Shown piece after piece: positions 43,192 to 50,394 of a stretch of DNA of 64,000 bases. Below the pieces are notes generated by a model, which worked only from the letters and a program-made list of their open reading frames with translations, did no database searches and had not been told where the DNA came from. This DNA is from Acidobacteriota bacterium (GTDB lineage: Bacteria > Acidobacteriota > Vicinamibacteria > Vicinamibacterales > UBA8438). The position numbers were made by a program, and so were the translations under genes. How positions within the stretch are numbered: the first letter of the stretch is position 1; every line of letters starts with the position of its first letter. Location: assembly GCA_009861545.1 (NCBI GenBank), contig VXME01000076.1:1-64000 (forward strand), given 5' to 3'.

Positions 43192-45654
43192 ATGTCGTGG
43201 CTGTTCAAGGTGGCGACCGCAGCGGCGGTCGTGGTGGCGCTGGGCGCCCTGGCACCCCCCGCGAGCCATGCCCAGGCCGTGTCCGACGGGGCATCGGCGC
43301 GCGCCTTCGTGAATCAGTACTGCCTCGCCTGCCACAGCGACCGCGGCTTCGAGCGCGGCACGGTGCCGATATCGCTGCAGGGGCTCGACACGGACGATCT
43401 CGGCGCCCACGCCGACGACTGGGAACGGGTACTGCGGAAGGTGCGCAGCGGCATGATGCCGCCGCCGACGGCGCGGCGGCCGGACGAAGCCGCGATGCGC
43501 AGCCTGGTTAGCTGGCTGGAGACGGAGCTCGACCGCACCGCGGCCGCCAGTCCCCCGCTGGGGCGGCCGATGACGGTGCACCGCCTCAACCGCTCCGAGT
43601 ACCGCAACGCGGTGCGCGACCTGATCGGGCTCGACGTGGACATCGAGGAGCTGCTGCCGCCGGACGACGCCGACGCCGAGGGCTTCGACAACAACGCGGA
43701 GGTCCTGACGGTCTCGACGACGCTGATGGAGCGCTACCTGACCGCGGCGCGGCGGATCAGCCAGCTCGCGGTGGGCGACCCGGCGCTGAGCTCGCGGTCC
43801 CAGTCCTATCCGGTGGCGCAGCTCGAGGTGCAGGACGACCGCACCAGCGACGATCTGCCGTTCGGGTCGCGCGGCGGCGTGTCGGCGGAGCACTATTTCC
43901 CGCTCGACGGGGAGTACGAGTTCAAGGTCGATCTGCACCGCAACTTCTACAACTACATCCGCGGCCTCGGGAACGCGCGCCACCGGCTCGATCTGCGGAT
44001 CGACAAGGCCCTCGCCAAGACGTTCCTGGTCGGCGGGTCGTTCGAGGGCGAGCGCTGCGCGTGGAGCTACTGCGGCTCCGGCAGCGGCGGCTTCCCGGAG
44101 TGGGGCGCGTATTCCGTCCACGCGGACGAGTACCTGCGGTTCCGAATGCCGGTGAAGGCCGGGACGCGGCTGGTCGGCGTGTCGTTCCTGCGGCGGCCGG
44201 CGCTGGATGAAGGCGTCCTGCAGCCGCGGCCGAGCCCGGCGACGTTCGGCTGGAGCACCAACGACCGGCAGGACGGCAATCCGGACGTGGCCAGGCTGAC
44301 CGTCACCGGGCCGTTCAACGGCAACCGGCCGACAGAGACCACGAGCCGCGGCAGGATCTTCTCGTGCCGCCCGGAGAACCCCGGTGCGGAGGCAGGCTGC
44401 GCGGAGGAGATCCTCGGCGATCTGGCGCGCCGCGCCTACCGGCGCCCGGTGACGGATAGGGACGTCACGGCGCTGATGAGCTTCTACGAAGCGGGACGGC
44501 GTGAGGGCGGCTTCGAGAGTGGGATCCAGGCGGCGCTCGAGTTCCTGCTGACGGACCCCGAGTTCGTGTTCCGCACCGAGCGCGCGCCGGTGGACGCCGA
44601 ACCGGGGATCGCCTATCCGATCGGCGACCTGGAGCTCGCCTCGCGGCTGTCGTTCTTCCTCTGGGGGAGCATCCCGGACAATGAGCTGCTCGACCTGGCC
44701 GTCGAGGGGAGGCTGTCGGAGCCGGACGTGCTGGAGCGGCAGGTGCGCCGGATGCTGGCCCAGCCCCGCGCGCGGAGCGCGCTGGCCGAGAGCTTCGCCG
44801 CGCAGTGGCTCGGGCTCAACCTGTTGCGCAACGCGTTGCCGGACCCGACCGCGTTCCCCGAGTTCGACGAGAACCTGCGGGTCGCCATGCAGCGGGAGAC
44901 GCAACTGTTCCTGGAGTCGCAGCTTCGCGAGGATCGCCCGCTGACGGAGCTGGTGACGGCCGACTACACCTTCGTGAACGAGCGCCTGGCCGAGCACTAC
45001 GGGATCCCCGACATCCACGGGAACCACTTCCGGCGGGTGACGTGGGCCGACGACCGGCGCGCGGGCATCCTGGGCCAGGCGGGCATCCTGACGCTGACGT
45101 CCTACGCGAACCGCACATCACCGGTGTCGCGCGGCAAGTGGGTGCTGGAGAACCTGCTCGGGGCGCCGCCGGCGGAGCCGCCCGCCGATGTGCCCGACCT
45201 GGGGACCCGCGAGGAGGGGGCGCCGCCGACGTCGGTGCGCGAGCTGATGGAGGTCCACCGGAGAAACCCGGCCTGCGCCACGTGCCACCGCAACATGGAT
45301 CCGCTGGGGTTCTCGCTGGAGAACTTCGACGCGATCGGGCGCTGGCGCACCACCGAGGACACCGGGGTGCCGGGCGAGGTGGGACCGCGCATCGACTCGT
45401 CGGGCGTGGCGCCGGACGGCAGCGCATTCGAGGGGGCGAGCGGCTTCCGGCACATCCTGGCGACCCAGGGCGAGTTCCTCTCGACGGCGACCGAGAGACT
45501 GCTGACGTATGCCGTGGGGCGCCGGCTGGAAGCGGCCGACATGCCCGCGGTTCGACGGATCCTGCGGGAGGCCGCGGCGGACGAGACCCGCTGGTCGGCC
45601 CTGGTTCTCGCAATCGTGAAGAGCGCACCGTTTCAGACGAGGAGGGTAGGCTGA
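43192..45654 (+). CDS. Exported DUF1592-type protein with two CxxCH sites, triad 1
   Basis: An 820-residue exported protein with signal peptide ATAAAVVVALGALAPPASHA. Haem-type sites are CLACH (44-48) and CATCH (695-699). Between them lie the DUF1587 region (HRLNRSEYRNAVRDLIGLD), DUF1595 (LARRAYRRPVTDRDV), DUF1592 (DLELASRLSFFLWGSIPDNE, with YTFVNERLAEHYGI), DUF1588 (RGKWVLENLLGAPPAEPPA) and DUF1585 at the end (ERLLTYAVGRRLEAADMPAV). The function of this family is unknown. Cys pairs in ERCAWSYCGSG may form an extra disulfide. The ATG at 43192 follows a GAGGAGGGGAGGG run by 8 bases; a GTG at 43186 is possible. It overlaps the next gene. Confidence 0.92.
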   Translation: MSWLFKVATAAAVVVALGALAPPASHAQAVSDGASARAFVNQYCLACHSDRGFERGTVPISLQGLDTDDLGAHADDWERVLRKVRSGMMPPPTARRPDEAAMRSLVSWLETELDRTAAASPPLGRPMTVHRLNRSEYRNAVRDLIGLDVDIEELLPPDDADAEGFDNNAEVLTVSTTLMERYLTAARRISQLAVGDPALSSRSQSYPVAQLEVQDDRTSDDLPFGSRGGVSAEHYFPLDGEYEFKVDLHRNFYNYIRGLGNARHRLDLRIDKALAKTFLVGGSFEGERCAWSYCGSGSGGFPEWGAYSVHADEYLRFRMPVKAGTRLVGVSFLRRPALDEGVLQPRPSPATFGWSTNDRQDGNPDVARLTVTGPFNGNRPTETTSRGRIFSCRPENPGAEAGCAEEILGDLARRAYRRPVTDRDVTALMSFYEAGRREGGFESGIQAALEFLLTDPEFVFRTERAPVDAEPGIAYPIGDLELASRLSFFLWGSIPDNELLDLAVEGRLSEPDVLERQVRRMLAQPRARSALAESFAAQWLGLNLLRNALPDPTAFPEFDENLRVAMQRETQLFLESQLREDRPLTELVTADYTFVNERLAEHYGIPDIHGNHFRRVTWADDRRAGILGQAGILTLTSYANRTSPVSRGKWVLENLLGAPPAEPPADVPDLGTREEGAPPTSVRELMEVHRRNPACATCHRNMDPLGFSLENFDAIGRWRTTEDTGVPGEVGPRIDSSGVAPDGSAFEGASGFRHILATQGEFLSTATERLLTYAVGRRLEAADMPAVRRILREAAADETRWSALVLAIVKSAPFQTRRVG

Positions 45655-47015
45655 TGATCGTGACCAAGACGGTGATCCCGCGTCGTACCGTGCTGCGTGG
45701 CGTTGGAGCGGCGCTGGCGCTGCCGCTCCTCGACGGAATGGTGCCGGCGCTGACGGCACTGAGCAAGACGGCGGCGGCCCCGGCCAGACGCCTCGGCGTC
45801 GTCACCATCCCGAACGGCGCGCCCGTGGAGTTCTGGCAGCCGTTGAAGGCGGGGGCCGAGTTCGAGTGGACCCCGACCCTGAAGCCGCTGGCGCCGGTGC
45901 GCGAGCACCTGCTGGTGATGACGAACCTCGACAGCGTGGGGGCGGAGCGGGGCCGCGGCACGACCCATTCCCAGGCGGCGTCCGCGTTGCTGACCGGCGC
46001 GCGTCCGAAGCGCACCACCGGGGCGCAGCTCGAGCTGGGCATCTCGATGGACCAGGTCGCGGCCAATGCGCCGGGCGTGGGGCGCGAGACGCAGCTTCCC
46101 TCGCTGGAGCTGTCGATCGAGGGGGGCGACACCGTCTACGGGGTGGCCACCTGCGACGGCGGCTTCAGTTGCGCCTACCTGAACAACTCGTGGGCCAACC
46201 GCACGACGCCGATGCCGCGCGAGACGAACCCGCGCCTCGTCTTCGAGCGCCTGTTCGGCGACGTGGGGAACACGAGCGCCGATGCGCGCCGGGCGAACGT
46301 GAAGCGGCAGAAGAGCATTCTCGACCGGGTGATGGACAAGGCCGCCGACCTCAAGGTGGGCTTGGCGCCGTACGACGTGCAGAAGCTCGACGAGTACCTG
46401 GAGGCCGTCCGCGGCATCGAGCGGCGCATCCAGCTCGCCGAGCAGCAGGCCGACCGGCAGTTGCCGGAAGTGTCGTCCCCGGCCGGGATTCCGGTGTCCT
46501 ACGAAGAGCACGTGCGGCTGATGTTCGACCTGATGGTGCTGGCCTATCAGACCGACATGACGCGCGTGATCTCGATGATGATGGCCCGCGAGGAGAGCGG
46601 CGCGACCTATCCGCAGATCGGGGTCACCGAGCCGCACCACCCCCTCAGCCACCACCGGGACATCCCGGAGAAGATCGAGAAGCTGGGGAAGATCAACGCG
46701 TATCACATGAAGCTGTTCAGCGAGTTCCTGGTCAAGATGCGGGAGACCCCGGACGGCGAGGGGTCGTTGCTGGACCACGCCATGATCATGTACGGCGGGG
46801 CGTTGCGGAACTCGAACCGGCACACGACCGAGAACCTGCCGATCCTGGTCGTCGGCGGCGGTTGCGGCGAGATCAAGGGCGGACGCCACGTGGTCTGTCC
46901 CGAGCACACGCCGCTGACCGATCTGCAGTACACGATGCTGCGCAAGCTGGGCGTCCCGGCTGAGAGCTTCAGCGGGAGCACGGACCAGATCCACGAGCTC
47001 TCCGGGCTGACCTAG
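45654..47015 (+). CDS. DUF1552 Tat-type exported protein, triad 1
   Basis: A 453-residue protein beginning MIVTKTVIPRRTVLRGVGAA, a twin-arginine-like signal, followed by ALPLLDGMVPALTALSKTAA. The DUF1552 body includes RLGVVTIPNGAPVEFWQPLK, CDGGFSCAYLNNSWANRTTP, VFERLFGDVGN, HHPLSHHRDIPEKIEKLGK and LDHAMIMYGGALRNSNRH. The fold is related to the DUF1501/sulfatase group, but its active-site residues are unproven. The ATG overlaps the DUF1592 stop by one base (TGATG). The start is short and without spare sequence, as in the two paralogues. Confidence 0.92.
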   Translation: MIVTKTVIPRRTVLRGVGAALALPLLDGMVPALTALSKTAAAPARRLGVVTIPNGAPVEFWQPLKAGAEFEWTPTLKPLAPVREHLLVMTNLDSVGAERGRGTTHSQAASALLTGARPKRTTGAQLELGISMDQVAANAPGVGRETQLPSLELSIEGGDTVYGVATCDGGFSCAYLNNSWANRTTPMPRETNPRLVFERLFGDVGNTSADARRANVKRQKSILDRVMDKAADLKVGLAPYDVQKLDEYLEAVRGIERRIQLAEQQADRQLPEVSSPAGIPVSYEEHVRLMFDLMVLAYQTDMTRVISMMMAREESGATYPQIGVTEPHHPLSHHRDIPEKIEKLGKINAYHMKLFSEFLVKMRETPDGEGSLLDHAMIMYGGALRNSNRHTTENLPILVVGGGCGEIKGGRHVVCPEHTPLTDLQYTMLRKLGVPAESFSGSTDQIHELSGLT

Positions 47016-47026
47016 GAGCTTGCGGC

Positions 47027-47058
47027 GTTGGAAGTTTCGCGCCGGCGAGACTTCCAAC
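47027..47058 (+). terminator. Hairpin after the triad 1 DUF1552 gene
   Basis: GTTGGAAGT (47027-47035) and ACTTCCAAC (47050-47058) pair perfectly around a 14-base loop, 12 bases after the stop. A related but imperfect sequence follows at about 47098-47127. Lack of a T-run leaves termination only partly supported. Confidence 0.55.
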
Positions 47059-47130
47059 ACACCCGTAAGGGCGGTCCGTCAGGAGCTGCGCTGAGGGGTT
47101 TCGCGGCAGCGAGACTCCCAACGCGCCTGA

Positions 47131-47159
47131 AGGGGCGCCGTCGGCATGGCGGCGCCTCT
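47131..47159 (+). other. GC hairpin before the triad 1 ankyrin gene
   Basis: AGGGGCGCCG (47131-47140) pairs with CGGCGCCTCT (47150-47159) with one mismatch. It lies in the leader of the ankyrin gene, 68 bases before its start, and could attenuate or stabilise that transcript. Confidence 0.4.
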
Positions 47160-47226
47160 CGTGTCGGAGGCCCCGCCATGGGCGGGCTGGCGCGTACGGA
47201 AGATGCGGGACGGAGGGAGGTTCGGC

Positions 47227-48681
47227 ATGCGGCTGAGCAGCAAGTGGATGGCCGTGGCGGCGGTGGCGTGGCTCGGGGTCGCGGTCGTCGCGGCGGGGAA
47301 CGCCGACCTCCGGCTGATCGAGGCGATCCAGGACCAGGACCACGAGGCCGTGCGCGCGTTGCTGGCGGACAAGGTCGACGTCAATGCCGCCGAGGGTGAC
47401 GGGGCGACGGCGCTGCACTGGGCGGTGGTGCGCGACGACAGTGAGGTGGTCGAGGCGCTGCTCGGCGCCGGCGCCGACGCGAACGCCGCCAACGACTACG
47501 GCGTGACGCCGCTCCTGCTGGCCTGCACCAACCGCAACGCCGTGGTGGTCGGCAAGCTCCTCGACGCGGGAGCCGATCCGAACGCGGCGACCGAGATGGG
47601 CGAGACGGCGCTCATGACGTGCGCGAAGACCGGCACCGCCGAGGCGCTGGAGGCGCTGCTCGACCACGGCGCGAAGGTCGACGCCCGGGAAGCGTCCCAC
47701 GGGCAGACGGCGCTGATGTGGGCCGCGACCCAGGAGAACCCGGACGCGGTGCGGGTGCTGCTGGCCCGCGGCGCCGACGTGGACGCCCGGTCGGACACCC
47801 ATCTGCTGCCCGTCAACCTGGGCGTCGGAAACCCCTTCGAGGACTTCGTGCTGCAACCGCAGCGCGGGTCCACGCCGCTGATGTTCGCGGCGCGGAACGG
47901 CCGCGTCGACAACGCCCGGCTCCTGCTCGACGCGGGGGCGGACGTGAACGTGAAGGCCCCGAACGGCGAGTCCGCGCTGGTGCTGGCCAGCTTCAGCGAC
48001 CAGGGCAAGGTGGCGGCGTTGCTCCTCGAGCGCGGCGCCGACGCGATGGCTGCCGACGCGGGCTACACCGCCCTGCATACGGCGGTGTCGCGGGGCGATG
48101 CGGAGCTGGTGAAGGCGCTGTGCGCGCACGACGCGGATCCGAACGCGCGCCTCACGAACGGCAGCCTGCAGCAGCGCAACCTCAACTTCTACAGCCTGTC
48201 CGCACAATTGGCCGGGGCGACGCCGTTCTGGCTCGCCGCCAAGTACGCCGAGGTCGACATCATGCGCGCGCTGGCCGACTGCGGCGCCGATCCGTTGCTG
48301 ATGCCGGACAACGGGATAACCCCGCTGATGGCGGCCGCCGGCCAGGGGTGGGCGACGAGAGCGAGCAACCGCCGCGGCCAGGGCATCGGCGTCGACGCGG
48401 CGCTGCTGCTGGTGCAGGCCGGTGAGCACTCGACACTCGAGGCGACCCGGATCGCGCTCGATCTGGGCGGCGACGTCAACGCGACGGATCCCGACGGGAA
48501 CACCGCGCTGCACGCGGCGGTGCGGCTCGGGTACCAGGCGGTCGTCGACCTTCTGATCGAGCACGGGGCCAGGCTGGACGCCAAGAACAACAACGACCAG
48601 TCGCCGCAGGATCTGATGTGCATCGACGCGGAGGGCAGGCTGGTTCGCGGCCAGGGCCGCCGCGGCTCGTGCTCGGGCTGA
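47227..48681 (+). CDS. Exported ankyrin-repeat protein, triad 1
   Basis: A 484-residue protein with an N-terminal signal (WMAVAAVAWLGVAVVAAGNA) and about ten ankyrin repeats such as GDGATALHWAVVRDDSEVVE, GVTPLLLACTNRNAVVVGKL and GNTALHAAVRLGYQAVVDLL. One insertion, DTHLLPVNLGVGNPFEDFVL, is absent from the other two paralogues. Ankyrin stacks bind proteins, so a scaffold for the two upstream gene products in the periplasm is a reasonable inference. ATG 47227 is chosen because GGGAGG lies about 8 bases upstream and the signal begins there. The gene is 211 bases after the DUF1552 gene. Confidence 0.9.
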   Translation: MRLSSKWMAVAAVAWLGVAVVAAGNADLRLIEAIQDQDHEAVRALLADKVDVNAAEGDGATALHWAVVRDDSEVVEALLGAGADANAANDYGVTPLLLACTNRNAVVVGKLLDAGADPNAATEMGETALMTCAKTGTAEALEALLDHGAKVDAREASHGQTALMWAATQENPDAVRVLLARGADVDARSDTHLLPVNLGVGNPFEDFVLQPQRGSTPLMFAARNGRVDNARLLLDAGADVNVKAPNGESALVLASFSDQGKVAALLLERGADAMAADAGYTALHTAVSRGDAELVKALCAHDADPNARLTNGSLQQRNLNFYSLSAQLAGATPFWLAAKYAEVDIMRALADCGADPLLMPDNGITPLMAAAGQGWATRASNRRGQGIGVDAALLLVQAGEHSTLEATRIALDLGGDVNATDPDGNTALHAAVRLGYQAVVDLLIEHGARLDAKNNNDQSPQDLMCIDAEGRLVRGQGRRGSCSG

Positions 48682-48714
48682 GCCGGGAGAGCGACCCGCC
48701 GTCGGCATGCATTC

Positions 48715-48738
48715 GAGCGGGCCTGTTCAGGCCCGCTC
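48715..48738 (+). terminator. Intrinsic-type terminator after the triad 1 ankyrin gene
   Basis: A perfect 10-bp stem, GAGCGGGCCT (48715-48724) and AGGCCCGCTC (48729-48738), has a 4-base loop and a short pyrimidine tail (TCTC). It closes triad 1. Confidence 0.75.
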
Positions 48739-48788
48739 TCTCATGTACGGGCCCTCTGTCAGCCACTCCGGACCCACGGTGTGTTAGC

Positions 48789-48798
48789 TTGTATACAA
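48789..48798. promoter_or_regulatory. Palindromic operator TTGTATACAA
   Basis: A 10-base perfect palindrome 20 bases before the antitoxin start. It overlaps a plausible promoter and is the kind of site ribbon-helix-helix antitoxins bind. Confidence 0.55.
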
Positions 48799-48818
48799 CG
48801 TCACACAGGGATTCTGTC

Positions 48819-49079
48819 ATGAGCACGACGCTCTCGCTGCGCATCGACGAAGACACGAAGGGCCGGCTCGAGGCCCTTGCAAAGCGGTCGCGACGGTCGA
48901 AGTCCTTCCTCGCCGCGGAGGCCATCGCCTCGTATGTGGAGGCCGAGAGCTGGCAGCTCGACGAGACTGCCGCCGGGCTGGACGACCTCGAACAGCGGCG
49001 TACGGTCGATCACGACGCCGTGGCGGAGTGGCTGCGATCGTGGGGCGCTCCGGATGAGCGAGAGCCGCCGGGCTCGTGA
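48819..49079 (+). CDS. Ribbon-helix-helix antitoxin (ParD/CopG-like)
   Basis: An 86-residue protein, MSTTLSLRIDEDTKGRLEAL followed by KSFLAAEAIASYVEAESWQL, the typical ribbon-helix-helix N-terminus. The C-terminal part, ETAAGLDDLEQRRTVDHDAV and a further tail, would bind the RelE/ParE toxin encoded next. It should repress from TTGTATACAA. The stop overlaps the toxin GTG start (GTGA). Confidence 0.85.
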   Translation: MSTTLSLRIDEDTKGRLEALAKRSRRSKSFLAAEAIASYVEAESWQLDETAAGLDDLEQRRTVDHDAVAEWLRSWGAPDEREPPGS

Positions 49080-49360
49080 CCATCGTCTGGTCCGCCCGGG
49101 CCGTTCGTCACTTGTCGCAGCTCCGCGCGCTCATCGCCAGGGACCGGCCAAATGCGGCACGGGAGACCGCTCTCGCCATCCTCTCCAGCGTGGATCTCCT
49201 CGCGGAGCACCCGGGGCTGGGAAGACCAGGGCGACTGCCGGGCACGCGCGAGCTCGTGGTGTCGGAAACCCCTTACCTGGTGCCGTATCGCGTCCGCGAT
49301 GACCGCCTCGAAATCCTGGGGGTCTTCAAGGGCCGGCAGCGATGGCCGACCAGACTGTAA
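49076..49360 (+). CDS. RelE/ParE-family toxin
   Basis: A 94-residue toxin starting with GTG, TIVWSARAVRHLSQLRALIA, ending ILGVFKGRQRWPTRL. The fold is that of RelE/ParE; the basic C-terminus holds the residues that would act on RNA or gyrase, and which of the two it targets cannot be told. It is coupled to the antitoxin. Segment LPGTRELVVSETPYLVPYRV is typical of the family. The 207 bases after it hold no gene. Confidence 0.85.
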   Translation: MTIVWSARAVRHLSQLRALIARDRPNAARETALAILSSVDLLAEHPGLGRPGRLPGTRELVVSETPYLVPYRVRDDRLEILGVFKGRQRWPTRL

Positions 49361-49567
49361 CCGGCGCTCTTCCGGCGTTTGCGTCCTGAAGCGCAGGTGG
49401 TCAGCGGCTTCGCTTGCGTGGTGGTTATGGGCCGTCGTGTTGCTGGCGGTTGGCACGACACGTGCTTTGGTTTCCCTGCGACACCTCGACGTGGTGGCGG
49501 CGCCGCGGCGTGTGGTAGCGTGGGGAAGGTCGCGCGCCCCTTTGCGCCGCCCCGAGGAAACCTCGCG

Positions 49568-50296
49568 ATGATCCGACCTGCGCCCGCCGTCGCTCCTATC
49601 GAGTACCCGAGTTCGGACGGCAAGCCGATGGCGGAGAACGACGCCCAGCGCAGCGCGATCATGTACGGGATCGGTGCGCTGAGCCGCCATTTCAGGGACC
49701 GCCGGGACGTGTACGTGTCGGGAGACCTGCTGATCTACTACGAGGAAGGCAATCCGCGGGTGTCGATCGCCCCGGACGTCTTCGTGGTGTTCGGCGTGGA
49801 GAAGCGCCGGCGGCCGAACTACAAGTTGTGGGAGGAAAGGCACGCGCCGGACTTCGTGCTGGAGGTTGCCTCGCCGAGCACGTGGCGCGACGACCTCGGG
49901 CGCAAGCGGTCGGTGTATGCCCGCCTCGGGGTGCGCGAGTACTGGCAGTACGACCCGTCGGGGGAGTTTCTGCCCGCGCGTCTGCAGGGCGAGCGGTTGA
50001 CTCGGTCCGGCTACGTTCGTCAACCCGTGGCGACGGCGATCGACGGTACGCTGACGCTGCGCAGCGAGACATTGGGCCTGGAGCTCCGGGCGGCGCCGGA
50101 GCGGGAGATGCGCTTCAGGGACCCGGCGACCGGTGACGACTTGCGAAGTCACGACGAGGAAGCCGAGGGCCGCCTCGCGGCCGAGACCCGCGCCGCAGCC
50201 GCCGCAACCCGCGTTGCGGCCGCCGAGACGCGCGCCGCGGCCGCCGAAGCGCGGGCGGCCGAGCTGGAAGCGCTCCTCGGCGAGCGGTCCCGCTGA
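49568..50296 (+). CDS. Uma2-family (DUF820) putative nuclease
   Basis: A 242-residue protein of the Uma2 restriction-endonuclease-like fold. Segments DVYVSGDLLIYYEEGNPRVS, IAPDVFVVFG, PDFVLEVASPSTWRDDLGRK and REYWQYDP supply the PD-(D/E)xK core (Asp in PDV, Glu in LEVAS). The tail from about residue 200 (AAETRAAAAATRVAAAETRA) is an Ala-rich coiled coil. Uma2 proteins are abundant in cyanobacteria and Acidobacteriota, and their role is unknown. The ATG is supported by GAGGAAA at 49554-49560. Confidence 0.88.
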   Translation: MIRPAPAVAPIEYPSSDGKPMAENDAQRSAIMYGIGALSRHFRDRRDVYVSGDLLIYYEEGNPRVSIAPDVFVVFGVEKRRRPNYKLWEERHAPDFVLEVASPSTWRDDLGRKRSVYARLGVREYWQYDPSGEFLPARLQGERLTRSGYVRQPVATAIDGTLTLRSETLGLELRAAPEREMRFRDPATGDDLRSHDEEAEGRLAAETRAAAAATRVAAAETRAAAAEARAAELEALLGERSR

Positions 50297-50309
50297 CGGT
50301 AAATCGGTG

Positions 50310-50338
50310 TTGTGCAATTGCCGCGGCCGGGCAATAAT
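50310..50338 (+). promoter_or_regulatory. Promoter of triad 2
   Basis: TTGTGC (50310-50315) and AATAAT (50333-50338) are 17 bases apart. The enclosed CAATTGCCGCGGC 13-mer matches the triad 1 promoter, and GCGTTTA follows as in triad 1 (GCGGGTTTA), so the two share an origin. Confidence 0.55.
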
Positions 50339-50394
50339 GCGCGTTTACGGTTGGGTACAGTGTCCTGCCGCCTCGACGGACGAGGGTGCCGTTC

